Source: Ilyonectria destructans (Eukaryota > Ascomycota > Sordariomycetes > Hypocreales > Nectriaceae). From it: a DNA stretch of 64,000 nt. Both the position numbers and the translations under genes were made by a program. Shown here piece by piece: positions 14,371-23,650 of this stretch. The stretch is from the NCBI GenBank assembly GCA_020740775.1, contig JAHEWK010000005.1:1302001-1366000 (forward strand). The letters are read 5' to 3'. The notes below the pieces were generated by a model, which saw only the letters and a program-made list of their open reading frames with translations, was not told the DNA's origin and searched no databases. Positions within the stretch are counted from its first letter, which is position 1. Every line of letters starts with the position of its first letter.

Positions 14371-16920
14371 TTACACAGAGTATCCGAGCATGGACCGATC
14401 TGGAAAGAGGATAATGTTGGCTAAGCGCACAACCTCTGCTTCTGCGTGCGAGCTCGAGGATGAACTCGTTAAGCTCTTCGTCTCGGCCTCGGCCTCCATC
14501 TCAACATCGTCTTCCTTGGATTTCACCCTGTCGCTTGGTGGTGTGCCGGCGCGAGTCCCAGCGACCTCCCATGGGGCCAGGCCCATAGCTTGCAAAGCAG
14601 CAGGGCCGCCAATCTCAGCAATCTCCTTCTCACCAGGGCGTGTTTCTGCGTCTTCCATCACGTTTCCTCGACCGGTAGAGTCAAAGTCTGGCCCTGGATG
14701 GCCCCGCTGGAATGCCTTCCTCTGGCGAGCAAGATAGAGGGCATTTGTTTGGGTCAAGGGTGCTGCCGGGACATACACCAGCATGCTAACATTGTCGCTA
14801 TCGCCGCTGGGTGTCTTGAGACCATAGTTGTTGCTGGACAGATAGTACGGGAGGTCGGGATGCCAGAAAATATAGTCGCCAGCCTGCAAGGTCGGCAGAG
14901 TGATCATGCTTCCTCTCAAGTGGAGATGGGGATGCCAGTGCTCCGTGATTCTCTGAGCATGGCCGGGAACAGCCCCATGGATGATCGTATCGGGTTCCTT
15001 CTCGAGCTTCCAGTTATCCGGGTGAAGGTAGGCGTCCCACTCGGGTCCACTGCGAGACTCTGGGGGCGGGTTACGGGTGCTAAAGAATGGCCGCAGCAGA
15101 TAGTAGGCCGTCGCGAGCTTTGGGGACGGCAACAACCGGACCATACCAGGCTCAACGGTAGAGAGCGCCAGTACTCCCTGAAACATTCGAAAGATAGTGC
15201 AGGCACCGTAGCCATTATACAGGTCCATGGTCGCAGAGACGCGGCTGGCGCATTCCCATGGGTCGTGGTCTTCCCAGCGGCCATGGAAAACGTGGTTGTA
15301 AGTCCCTGCATGCTGGTAGCCATCGGGTTCCCAGCGCTCAAGGGAACCATTGTCCACCTGAGCGATGATACCAGCGGAAGACTCAAGGGCATTGATCCAG
15401 TCGTCGGCGGACTGTGGGGGTTCGAGGGGCGGAACGTTGAGGTCGTGGGGCCGACTTTCACCGGCTCCGTGTACCCGCAGTCGGTCCACATAGGTTATAG
15501 GCAGCCGGGTGACAAGTCGGTCGTCGGGGCTAGTCTCCCAGAGGTTCATCATGAAGCGCTGCGCACTCAGAACGCTGGGGTGGGCGCGGGCGCGGACCTG
15601 TGCAGGTGTCCAGAAAAAGTCGAAACAGGCAGGGTCGTGCTGCTGGGTTTTGATGTGGCTCTTGCTGTTGAGGTACTCGACCGTCTCTTGCACTGCGACG
15701 TCGGCATCGGGTTTGGGAACGACCTTTCGAATCACTCCAACGCCGTAGCGCCGGAGATCGCGGCCGAACCGGGTTGATTGCGTCGGGTTGTCGATATCAG
15801 CGAATTCGATGGATGGGATGAGATGAGCACCGAGGTCCTCGATGTGGTCAACCTCGGCGACGAGGGCGGTAAGAAGGCGGGTCCAACTCGCCTCAAGCTC
15901 GGCCTCGTGGCCCCGGATGAGATTGCGCTTGATTCTGGCAAAGCGCGACGGTAGGGGAACGGGCTCAGGGCCCCAAAAGGAGAGGACGGGGGCGTCCTTG
16001 TCGACTGCCGCAGCGGTTGCCGCGGCCGTCATGTTTGAGGGTACTGAGGAGGGCTTTGAGGAGCCTGCGGCAGGAGTTGTTTTTAGTGACGATGCTGTTG
16101 ACGAAGCCGATGATGATGGCGGTCCAGTAGTGGTCGTAGTCGCAGGCGCAACGACGGAGGGCGTTGTCGTCGCCGTCGCCGTCGCCGTCGCCGCTTGTGG
16201 GGTCGATGGCCTTGGGGTCATCGTCCTGGGTAACTTGGTTGAAGCCGTGGACGATGCCGGCGCTGCTGAGCCCGCTCGCTTCGCTGGCGGTGCTGCTGCG
16301 GAAGTAGCTTTTGTGGCCTTGGACGTCGCGATTGCCGCTGCGACAGCTGCCGCCAGGTTTGTCATTGAAGCTGACGCACTTGGGCGATGTCGAGTTTTGG
16401 TGATCCTGCCCCCCTGCGTGTACGCTATGGCAGTCGCCGGCGCAGTGGTGGGCGTGACCTTGGGAGCGGGCAAATGTGACCGTGTGTGATGGTACGAGGG
16501 GCTGCTATTATCCGGACGGCATGGGCGGGAGGGGGAAGCAGCACTCCTGCCCTGTAAATCTGGCGCTTTTGGAAGGAGCCCCCCTCCACCCCCCGCCTCG
16601 GTTGATTCTGATTCTGATGCTGTCGTTGGGGCTGCTGTTAGTGGACCTGAGATGATGCCTTCCATTTCCTCCGTCTCTCCTCCATCTTCGCCATCTTCAC
16701 CATCTTCACCATCGTCTCGTCGCTTTCCCTTCCCAGCAACTCTCCCTACCACTCTTTCTCCTCCGCGTCCCAAAACATCTCCCAACGCATGATGGTGGCC
16801 TGCGACCGCCGCTGCTGCTACGCCAATGGCGGATGCCAGGCCACGAGCGCGGTCGAGCATGGCAGGTGGCGTGGCCTCCTCGTCAGGCTGTGGGGGTAGG
16901 TCAACCGAAGATGCAGCCAT
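14371..16920 (-). CDS. DUF1479-family putative Fe(II)/2OG dioxygenase
   Basis: Single-exon gene of 849 aa. The frame continues 16 codons further upstream but only to a GTG; the ATG at 16920 sits in an ideal context (GCCATGG), so I start there. Residues 1 to about 310 are low complexity: an acidic DGED repeat, then long Ala/Thr/Ser/Pro stretches encoded by triplet-type microsatellites. From about residue 312 (VLSFWGPEP) to about 790 it matches the DUF1479 family (bacterial YbiU type), recognisable by RYGVGVIRKVVP, the TYVDRLRVHG segment, the WECASRV/MDLYNGYGACTIFRMFQG segment and GDYIFWHPDLPYY, whose HxD is a candidate iron-ligand motif. The family is predicted to be a non-haem Fe(II) 2-oxoglutarate oxygenase; its substrate is unknown. 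It is convergent with the NRPS; proximity alone does not prove a role in siderophore metabolism. Family assignment is firm, catalytic role inferred. Confidence 0.85.
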   Translation of the reverse strand: MAASSVDLPPQPDEEATPPAMLDRARGLASAIGVAAAAVAGHHHALGDVLGRGGERVVGRVAGKGKRRDDGEDGEDGEDGGETEEMEGIISGPLTAAPTTASESESTEAGGGGGLLPKAPDLQGRSAASPSRPCRPDNSSPSYHHTRSHLPAPKVTPTTAPATAIAYTQGGRITKTRHRPSASASMTNLAAAVAAAIATSKATKATSAAAPPAKRAGSAAPASSTASTKLPRTMTPRPSTPQAATATATATTTPSVVAPATTTTTGPPSSSASSTASSLKTTPAAGSSKPSSVPSNMTAAATAAAVDKDAPVLSFWGPEPVPLPSRFARIKRNLIRGHEAELEASWTRLLTALVAEVDHIEDLGAHLIPSIEFADIDNPTQSTRFGRDLRRYGVGVIRKVVPKPDADVAVQETVEYLNSKSHIKTQQHDPACFDFFWTPAQVRARAHPSVLSAQRFMMNLWETSPDDRLVTRLPITYVDRLRVHGAGESRPHDLNVPPLEPPQSADDWINALESSAGIIAQVDNGSLERWEPDGYQHAGTYNHVFHGRWEDHDPWECASRVSATMDLYNGYGACTIFRMFQGVLALSTVEPGMVRLLPSPKLATAYYLLRPFFSTRNPPPESRSGPEWDAYLHPDNWKLEKEPDTIIHGAVPGHAQRITEHWHPHLHLRGSMITLPTLQAGDYIFWHPDLPYYLSSNNYGLKTPSGDSDNVSMLVYVPAAPLTQTNALYLARQRKAFQRGHPGPDFDSTGRGNVMEDAETRPGEKEIAEIGGPAALQAMGLAPWEVAGTRAGTPPSDRVKSKEDDVEMEAEAETKSLTSSSSSSHAEAEVVRLANIILFPDRSMLGYSV
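16169..16192. repeat. Coding microsatellite (GTCGCC)4
   Basis: Four perfect copies of a 6-bp unit inside the DUF1479 gene; on the coding strand they give alternating Ala-Thr residues in the low-complexity N-terminal part. Length polymorphism by slippage would change the protein without shifting the frame. Confidence 0.8.
16680..16716. repeat. Coding 9-bp tandem repeat (acidic DGE/DGED run)
   Basis: Imperfect tandem 9-bp units of the CATCTTCNC type, read on the minus strand as repeated Asp-Gly-Glu. This is the acidic segment near residues 75-90 of the DUF1479-family protein. Confidence 0.7.
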
Positions 16921-18485
16921 GGCTCCGCTAGGTCCGCTGTTTGCGCTGTGAATGAATGAGCAGTTCACCCCAATATCCCAACATTAAAGAATTAACAAAG
17001 GTTGACTAGCGATTGACGAGAGGAATCGAGGCTTGGAATGGCGGTTCGGCGGAGACGGGGAAAGGAAAAGATATCTCAGCGTCGCGTGTATAGGTAGGTC
17101 GTCTAACAAACACCGACACAGTCCCGAGGTTGAGGATGGAGAAACCAGCTAATGATATTGGTCAGGTCTCACTCGACTTAGTCCCTGCTATGATCCCGAT
17201 AAACAAGACGTTCCAGCTGGATGGGTGAAGCGCCAGATTGACGGGCGGCTGGACGGACCGGACTTATAAGGCGCGCCCCCTTTACCCTCACTCACGCGTT
17301 GCCTTCAACTTTGAACACACGACGCCCCCCGTCAGTCGTCAGTCGGCTGTGTTGGGGGAAGAATGCGACAAGGCAAGTGGATCTTGCAGCAGTTTTCGGG
17401 CCTGACATCCGTTAACCAAACGCCTTCGGTCCCATACCTTCCGCCCCGAAATTCCCGGTCAGCCCCCACAAGCAAGCAACCCATCACAAGCCTTCCCTCC
17501 CCTCCACATCCCCATGCTGATGGGTGCCCGGCTTTGCGGGCCACCCTGTCGCTAGCCAGGAGCCAGGAGCCAGTGTTCTTGGCTCATTATTCACCACCAT
17601 GTCCAGTGTGTCGGAGCATTCGCAGCAAACAAGATCATCATTGTCGGCCGATCCGCAAAGATTCAGCTGAGCAGTTCGCCACCAACACCCACGCAGACAG
17701 ACACCCTCTCGGCCATCTTTCATCTTATTTCCCGAGGTTGGATGCTGCTGTTCCGGCCCTGGCTTGCGATCACCCGCAACGGTACTCGACGCATCGAGTA
17801 GGGGTCTCATCGTCCGTGATGAGAAGTGTGCATAGATCGCGAATGCACGCCATCTCATGGCCTCCATGCCATTGTTTCTCACACAACCCATCCACGATTC
17901 TTCTATGCTTTGTTCACCTAGACGGACCTCAATTTGTTGCTTTTCGAAGCATATGTCTCTCCATTTTCAACTATGATCGATATCTCTGCTGCTGCTAATC
18001 ATTGAGTTCTTTATTCCCATTGCACCAGGGTTTCTTGCTCATGAGCACAGACCCGTCTGTGACTGGTTGTCGGCCCGTGACTCCCGTCCACGACACGCGC
18101 GGTTGTCCATGATGGAGACAGATCCGACGGCCAAACTTGCCGCATCTTCAATGGCCAGAGACCCCTGGCTCGGCCTATCTACTCCCAGGCATGTGCCGCA
18201 CCACAAGGATGACCCTCTCGATTGGGAATTTGGGCTCGAGGCAGAGCATTCACTTTCGGCTCCTGGCGAATTTATCCTAAATAGCCCCATTCTGCATTCT
18301 CACGAGGTAACCCCCACAGTTTAGCCGGACTTCTTAGTCTCATAACGTTCTCTGCATTCTCATCATAATACGCTGGTCCGCATACGGATAAGCACCGCAG
18401 CGGCAATATTCTATGATACATCAACCAGCACTTCGTGCTCCAGCTGGCCTGATAAGGCGGCAAACTACCCATCTTCTCCGATCGC
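16921..18485. other. Intergenic: DUF1479 promoter side and choline-oxidase 3' side
   Basis: This is 1.56 kb upstream of the DUF1479 gene and downstream of the choline-oxidase gene, both on the minus strand. It contains a palindromic CTTATAAG near 17263 that could serve as a TATA-like element for the DUF1479 gene, although it lies about 345 bp from the ATG. Open frames here (17363-17998 and 18110-18324, plus strand) have no recognisable product or supporting signal and I do not call them. Confidence 0.5.
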
Positions 18486-20123
18486 TTACAGGCGGGATCG
18501 GTTCTCGAGCTTCCATCCCTCATCCATGGCAATGAGCTCCGCAGCACGCTCTCCAACAGCCAGGACCGTCAACATGGGGTTAATGGTAGGCATCTCGGGG
18601 AAGATGCCGGCGTCGACGATGCGCAGCCTGCCAATGCCGCGAACCTTAAGCTTGGGGTCCACCACAGCCATCTCATCGCGGGTCACGTCACCCATCTTGG
18701 TGGTGCCGGCGGGGTGGTAGACGGTGTGCGCAACGCGTCGGGCGTACTCGCTAATCTCCTCATCGGTCTGCACCTTGGGTCCAGGGGCGACCTCGCGCTT
18801 GAGCCAACCCTTGAAGGGGTCTTGCTGAGCGATCTTGCGGGCAGCCTTAATACCGTACACAAGAGTAGCGGCATCGTATCCCTCGGGGTCTGTGAAGTAT
18901 CGGAAGTCAAGAGCGGGCTTGACGTTGGGGTCGGAGGATGTAAGGTAGATGCGGCCTCGGGAGCGGGGACGGGGGATATTCGGGGTCATGCAGAAGGCGT
19001 AGCGGTCGGGAACGATATCATATCCAAGTCGCTCGGTGTTGAGCGTGAAGGGGATCTGATAGCAGTGCATCATGAGATCGGCAGCATCACCATCGTTACC
19101 GGCGGCGTTGGTGGGCTCGCGGCGCAAGAAGATGCCGGCATCCGAGTCCATGGTGGTCTGGTTGGCGGGGACGGGGCGGTTCAGTTCCCACATGATGATG
19201 CTCTCGGGGTGGTCGAGGAGGTTCTCGCCAACACCAGGAATGTCCTTGACAACAGGGATGCCGAGGCTCTCGAGCTGGGCGCGAGGGCCAATGCCGGAGT
19301 GCAGGAGGAGGCGGGGAGTGTCAACAGCGCCAGCGCAGAGGATGGTCTCCTTGCGAGCGTTGAGGGTGTGCTTCTCGCCTGACTTGAGGGTGAGGACAAT
19401 TCCGGAGGCGACGTCGTTCTCAACAATGAGCTTGGAGACGTGAGCCTCGGTCAGAACGGTCAAGTTCGGTCGTCGCTCCTCGCCGCGCAAGATAGGGTGG
19501 ATGTAGGCAACGGAGGCGCTGCTGCGGCGGCCGTTGTCGGGGTTGTAGGAGATGGAGAAGAAGCCGGCGCCTTGGGTCAGCTGGCCCTTCTCAGCAATCT
19601 CGGCGTTGAAGTCGGTGATGACGGGAATGTCCATGGCGGTGGAGCAGGACTTGACCCAGTCCTTGCAGAGCTGGTTACGGTGGCGCGCGTGGACGGGCTG
19701 GATCTGGTTGCGCAAGTTGTCAACGTGGCGCATGACGGTGTCAAAGTCCCAACCGGCGCAGCCCTGGGCGACCCATCGCTCCATATCATGTCTGAAGGGA
19801 CGGAAGGAGATGAGGGTGTTATGGGAAGAGCAGCCGCCGAGGACCTTTGCGCGAGAGTGGCGGATATGGCTGTTGCCCATGGGCTGCTCGGTGGTGCCGT
19901 AGTCATAGTCGAGATCGCCGCCGAGAAGGCTGAGCCATTCGCGGAGGTTGAGCACGTTGTTGAGGTCGAAGTCAGAGGGACCGGCCTCAATAAGCAGGAC
20001 CTTGCTCTCGGGAAGGTAGGTGGACAGGCGCGAGGCCAGGACACAGCCAGCAGTACCACCTCCGACAATGATGTAGTCGAAGGCGGAGCTGGGAGAAGGA
20101 GGGAGGGTCTGGGTGGTAGCCAT
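18486..20123 (-). CDS. Choline oxidase (GMC oxidoreductase, peroxisomal)
   Basis: Single exon, 545 aa. The open frame reaches 20171 only with a TTG; the ATG at 20123 has a CACCATGGC context and is the start. FAD-binding GGGTAG lies near residues 20-26. GGCSSHN places His101 at the position of the covalent FAD-binding His99 of Arthrobacter choline oxidase. Glu313 (in HPESIIMWE), His470 (VYHPAGTTKMG) and Asn515 (PTINPMLTV) align with its substrate-binding Glu312 and catalytic His466 and Asn510. This favours a soluble FAD choline oxidase (choline to betaine aldehyde and on towards glycine betaine, producing H2O2) over the membrane choline dehydrogenase. The C-terminus is SRL, a canonical PTS1, suiting an H2O2-producing enzyme. 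It is divergent from the betaine-aldehyde dehydrogenase gene at 23651. Reaction assigned by family residues; location inferred. Confidence 0.93.
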   Translation of the reverse strand: MATTQTLPPSPSSAFDYIIVGGGTAGCVLASRLSTYLPESKVLLIEAGPSDFDLNNVLNLREWLSLLGGDLDYDYGTTEQPMGNSHIRHSRAKVLGGCSSHNTLISFRPFRHDMERWVAQGCAGWDFDTVMRHVDNLRNQIQPVHARHRNQLCKDWVKSCSTAMDIPVITDFNAEIAEKGQLTQGAGFFSISYNPDNGRRSSASVAYIHPILRGEERRPNLTVLTEAHVSKLIVENDVASGIVLTLKSGEKHTLNARKETILCAGAVDTPRLLLHSGIGPRAQLESLGIPVVKDIPGVGENLLDHPESIIMWELNRPVPANQTTMDSDAGIFLRREPTNAAGNDGDAADLMMHCYQIPFTLNTERLGYDIVPDRYAFCMTPNIPRPRSRGRIYLTSSDPNVKPALDFRYFTDPEGYDAATLVYGIKAARKIAQQDPFKGWLKREVAPGPKVQTDEEISEYARRVAHTVYHPAGTTKMGDVTRDEMAVVDPKLKVRGIGRLRIVDAGIFPEMPTINPMLTVLAVGERAAELIAMDEGWKLENRSRL

Positions 20124-21986
20124 GGTGATGGATTGGGGAATCAAAGATGAGGAATTGATAGTAATAGCCAAGTATTGGGCAGGATGATCTCAATGCTCCA
20201 CGGGAGGACCAGTCCTTGCCGTGTTCCTGGAATTGGGATTGGGATGGGATTGAGATTGAGGTGAGGAGGAGTGACGAGGGGAAATAATTCGATTTAAGCC
20301 AGGCTGAACGGAGTGTTTTGAAAGAAACGACTGCGCAAGGTGGGGGGGGTCCGGACCGATCGATGCCTGCAATCAAGGCAATGCTCGAAGGTTGAGAGCT
20401 GCACGGTACACAGTACGAGGATGACGAGGTACCTTGCAGTTACTAGCTGTGTCTAGTCTAGGAGAGCAGCTGAGGTGGATGGATGACGGACGCACAGCAG
20501 CACGGCGCCAACAGATGACGAGGGGTGAGCTGCTAAGCTAGCGACGATGCCGGGTGGAGCAACACCATGGCAGCCCGGCCGAGGAGGATCGAGTTGGAGA
20601 CGCGACGGTGGCGGAGGCGGGGCGGCCGGAAGGGAGAAGTCTCTCACCGACATTCACCTACGAGAAAAGCCGCCTATGCCACTCAGCCTCGGTCAACGAG
20701 CTCCAGTAGTGAGTACTGGTGTTTACAATTACAATGGGGGAAAACACCCGCGTCCGTCTCTCCAATATCAGGCGCAGAAAGGCCGAGATGGTCTGGAGTC
20801 GGTACATCAATGGGCGGCTGCTTATCTGCGGAAGCATACCTAGGTAGGTAACTAGTAGAGAGAAGATGGCTGAACAAGCATTTGCGGCACTGTATACAGC
20901 ACAACCAGCATCTTGGTCAACCTTTTCCAACCGGAACCAATACTCAAGATGCTCGTACAGCCAACTCCTACCCCTCATCGGTACCGTAATTACAGGCATA
21001 CAGCTCCCGAACAGCCATTTCCCGAACGGGATCCTCTTGTCGTACGGTTCTACGGCAGGGGATCCACGGTGGGCGCCGTCTGCGTGCTTGCTCGGCGGTC
21101 GGGCGTGGCCGTCTCAGACCCTCCGTCGCCGTCTTGGCCGCTGCTGCCGCGCACTCACGCATCCGCACTGTGCCCCGGCCCCTCTTCCTCCTCCAACCAC
21201 CGTTGGCCGGACATGAGCTAGTGATGGTGCGCCGTGAATAGTCCTTTCACACACGTCGCGATGCGCACGAGGTCACAGGGAGGCGCAGGCAAGATAGGAT
21301 TTTTCGAGACATCGCCAGGCACAGTCGGAGGTGACCGTGGATGAGGCCGCGCAGAGCTTCCGAGACGGGATAGCAAGTATTAGATGCGGCATTCGGCAAT
21401 GATACATCCGCATCGAGACTCTGACGGCAGGGACGCCTGCTGGGTTCCAAAAGGTTCAGATAGGCCCAGATACCCGTTTCTGGAAACAATATGATGAGCC
21501 TGCTTGTTCGTCGTGGTGACTTGCCATTCCAGGCTAGTACATGTCATGTCTCTTGCTCACCTTGACAGGGCAGCACGGCAACCAGCCGCCATGACCAATG
21601 ACGTAGAGCGGCCCCGCCGGGCGCGTGGCGGGATCGTGGAGTCGTGTGCGCGCACCGGTGTGAACCCGGCGGCCGCGATAGCGTCGACGCCCGCCAAACG
21701 CCCGCCGTTATCCGCAGTTGGGGTCCCCTGTTTCGTTGGCTCCGTACAGGACGGTGTTGTACGAGAGCAAGTACATACATACGTGTCTAGGCGGGTAAGG
21801 GTTATTACCAAGGGGGAAAAAGCACACCAGCCTCCAGAGCTGAATTGAGCGATGGTATTGGCCGGTTGTGATAAATGGAGCAGTGCAGGGTTCTGCTGTT
21901 GCTTCTGCTCCTGATGCTGCAGGGACACACAGGGTTATTTCTCCACCTTGGATGTATGCCTCGCCATGTGTCATCTGCCGAGTATA

Positions 21987-22140
21987 GTACGGAGTACACA
22001 TTAGGTACAATTGATTCTTGGAACCGTCGTGGTTGGTCGGTTGGATTTTGGATTTTTGTTTTTCCTCCTAAAAGTTCTCGGTAGATTTTCTTCCTCGTCG
22101 ACCTTTACTGCCGCAGAATACGGGTCCATCTACTCCGTAC
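21987..22140. promoter_or_regulatory. Inverted pair of GTACGGAGTA motif
   Basis: GTACGGAGTAC at 21987-21997 is followed by TACTCCGTAC at 22131-22140, an exact 10-bp inverted match about 135 bp apart in the middle of the divergent promoter region. The function is unknown; it could be a binding site for a dimeric regulator or a dispersed genomic motif. Confidence 0.35.
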
Positions 22141-23202
22141 TTGCCAGTGTTTCGTATTAGTGTTCCCAGCCCTTTTATTTCCACTTCGATTTTTTTTTTC
22201 ATCAATTGAGACCTTGGCGTTCGTCAATGCGCTGTTGGTCATGTCCCAATTGTTAGCTTAATTCCTTTCAGCAAGTCGGTTTCAGCGGTGGCCGTCTGTA
22301 TCTCTTCATGCCTTGGTTGCGGCGGCAAGCCAGCCCAGCGAGGCATAGTGCGGCCCGGGTTGCAATATGCACTGTATCCGCTGATGGGTCGCCAGTCCCC
22401 AGCATGACGTGAGAGCCCACTAAAAGACCCCGCAATCTAGCGCCTATTCGATGGGAACCAGTCGTAGTCTGCATGCCATTGGCACCGCGCCGTCAGCCTG
22501 CCTTGGCGAGCTGTAGCTGGCCTTCGTGTGAACGACTCCAGGTGACATTGTGTTTACGTGTGCGGATGTTCCGTTTAGATGATTGACGAAGGGTTTTTTT
22601 CCTTTTTCCCTCTCTTGTTTCCTCCCGTCTCCAGCCGTCAGCAGTCGGGGTCTTCCAGCACTATCATCCGACATCGTGCGGCTGCTACCCAACCCCCACT
22701 CCCGGCCCGGTCCCGATGCGGGTGCTGTGCGTTTGCGTGAAGATATATCTCGACCTTGCCGTTCAGGAAGCAAGGTATGGAGTACCATGAGTATTACTGC
22801 ACACAGTATCAAAGGTACTTGACAATACTTGATACTTCATATTGGAGACATTGTGCTCCTTGTCGTTTTCCTTCCACTTGCTCTGCCTTCCAACCCTGCT
22901 CAATCCGTAGCACTGGACTAACCGATGAGATGGTTGCCTCGAGTCTCTTGCCACGTACAAGTAAACGATAGCCCAATTGTTCATTCGCCGAATCAACAAC
23001 TAAAAGCCACTAACTCAGGATGGTCAGTCAAGCCGACTATCCATTCATCCTTGATACCTGTTGCTCTTCTTGTCCCTACCGGTGTTGGTACAGAACTCTC
23101 GTGGTTCAGCTCTGCTTCCGCCCCACCCCCCACTTCGGCCAGCGTTCGGCATTTGGGCGCTCCCTGATTTTTTGGCCCGTTTTCATTGATCAATTCACGC
23201 TC

Positions 23203-23225
23203 GGGGAGGGAAAGGGGGGGGGGGG
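23203..23225 (+). other. G-rich tract with G-quadruplex potential
   Basis: Runs of four and three G followed, after AAA, by twelve consecutive G on the plus strand, about 430 bp upstream of the BADH start. This fits a loose G4 motif; it could also be a slippage-prone homopolymer whose length is uncertain in an assembly. Confidence 0.5.
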
Positions 23226-23650
23226 CTCGTTCTGGTCCTTGCTCTGTCCGCCCAGCGCATCTCCATCGCTCCATCGAATCTTCATCGGCGTCCGCGATGC
23301 ATCTCACCGTATCTCTACCCCCGATCAGATCGCGTCCCAGCCTGCTTGCTAACTGAACCGCGCATTATGTAATCGCGCCCGTTCTCGCTTGCCGCCCAGT
23401 TAAGTACCCAATTCGTACCTATCCGATACGTACCTGTCCTGCCTGCGCTGTTGTTATACGCATCTCCCCTCGCCGTCGTCATCGGCCATACCTGAAGCTA
23501 TTGTCGTCGCCGTCGCAATTCTTTACACCCATCTACCTGCGAGCACCCGCCTCGTTCTCCAACCCTCATCTACCACCCTTCCCCGAGGTCATTCCCTTCC
23601 TCTCGCCCTCTTCCTCTCTCTTCTCCCAATCACCCCATAATACATCCATC

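Larger units (their letters stand above)
20124..23650. promoter_or_regulatory. 3.5 kb divergent intergenic region of choline oxidase/BADH
   Basis: This interval separates the two start codons of the choline-to-betaine gene pair, so it must hold both promoters. Visible elements are a palindrome-containing stretch CCTAGGTAGGTA near 20840, a 10-bp inverted pair GTACGGAGTA/TACTCCGTAC (21987-22140), a G-rich tract (23203-23225) and a pyrimidine-rich leader just before the BADH start (about 23540-23650), as is common in strongly expressed fungal genes. No convincing coding sequence was found on either strand; the many short frames do not resemble known proteins. Confidence 0.6.

Noticed and set aside
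14590..15777. 395-codon plus-strand frame opposite the DUF1479 gene
   Set aside because: Antisense shadow of a GC-rich coding sequence; no protein-family resemblance, while the opposite strand encodes a clear family member.
17363..17998. 211-codon plus-strand frame in the intergenic region
   Set aside because: No recognisable domain, composition unlike neighbouring proteins, lies where the DUF1479 promoter should be; probably chance.
18110..18324. 71-codon frame from an ATG (METDPTAKLAASS...)
   Set aside because: Could be a small gene but there is no family match, splice signal or promoter evidence; left uncalled pending transcript data.
18714..20150. Two plus-strand frames of 222 and 236 codons opposite choline oxidase
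   Set aside because: Gly/Val/Ala-rich antisense shadows produced by strong third-position codon bias of the real gene.
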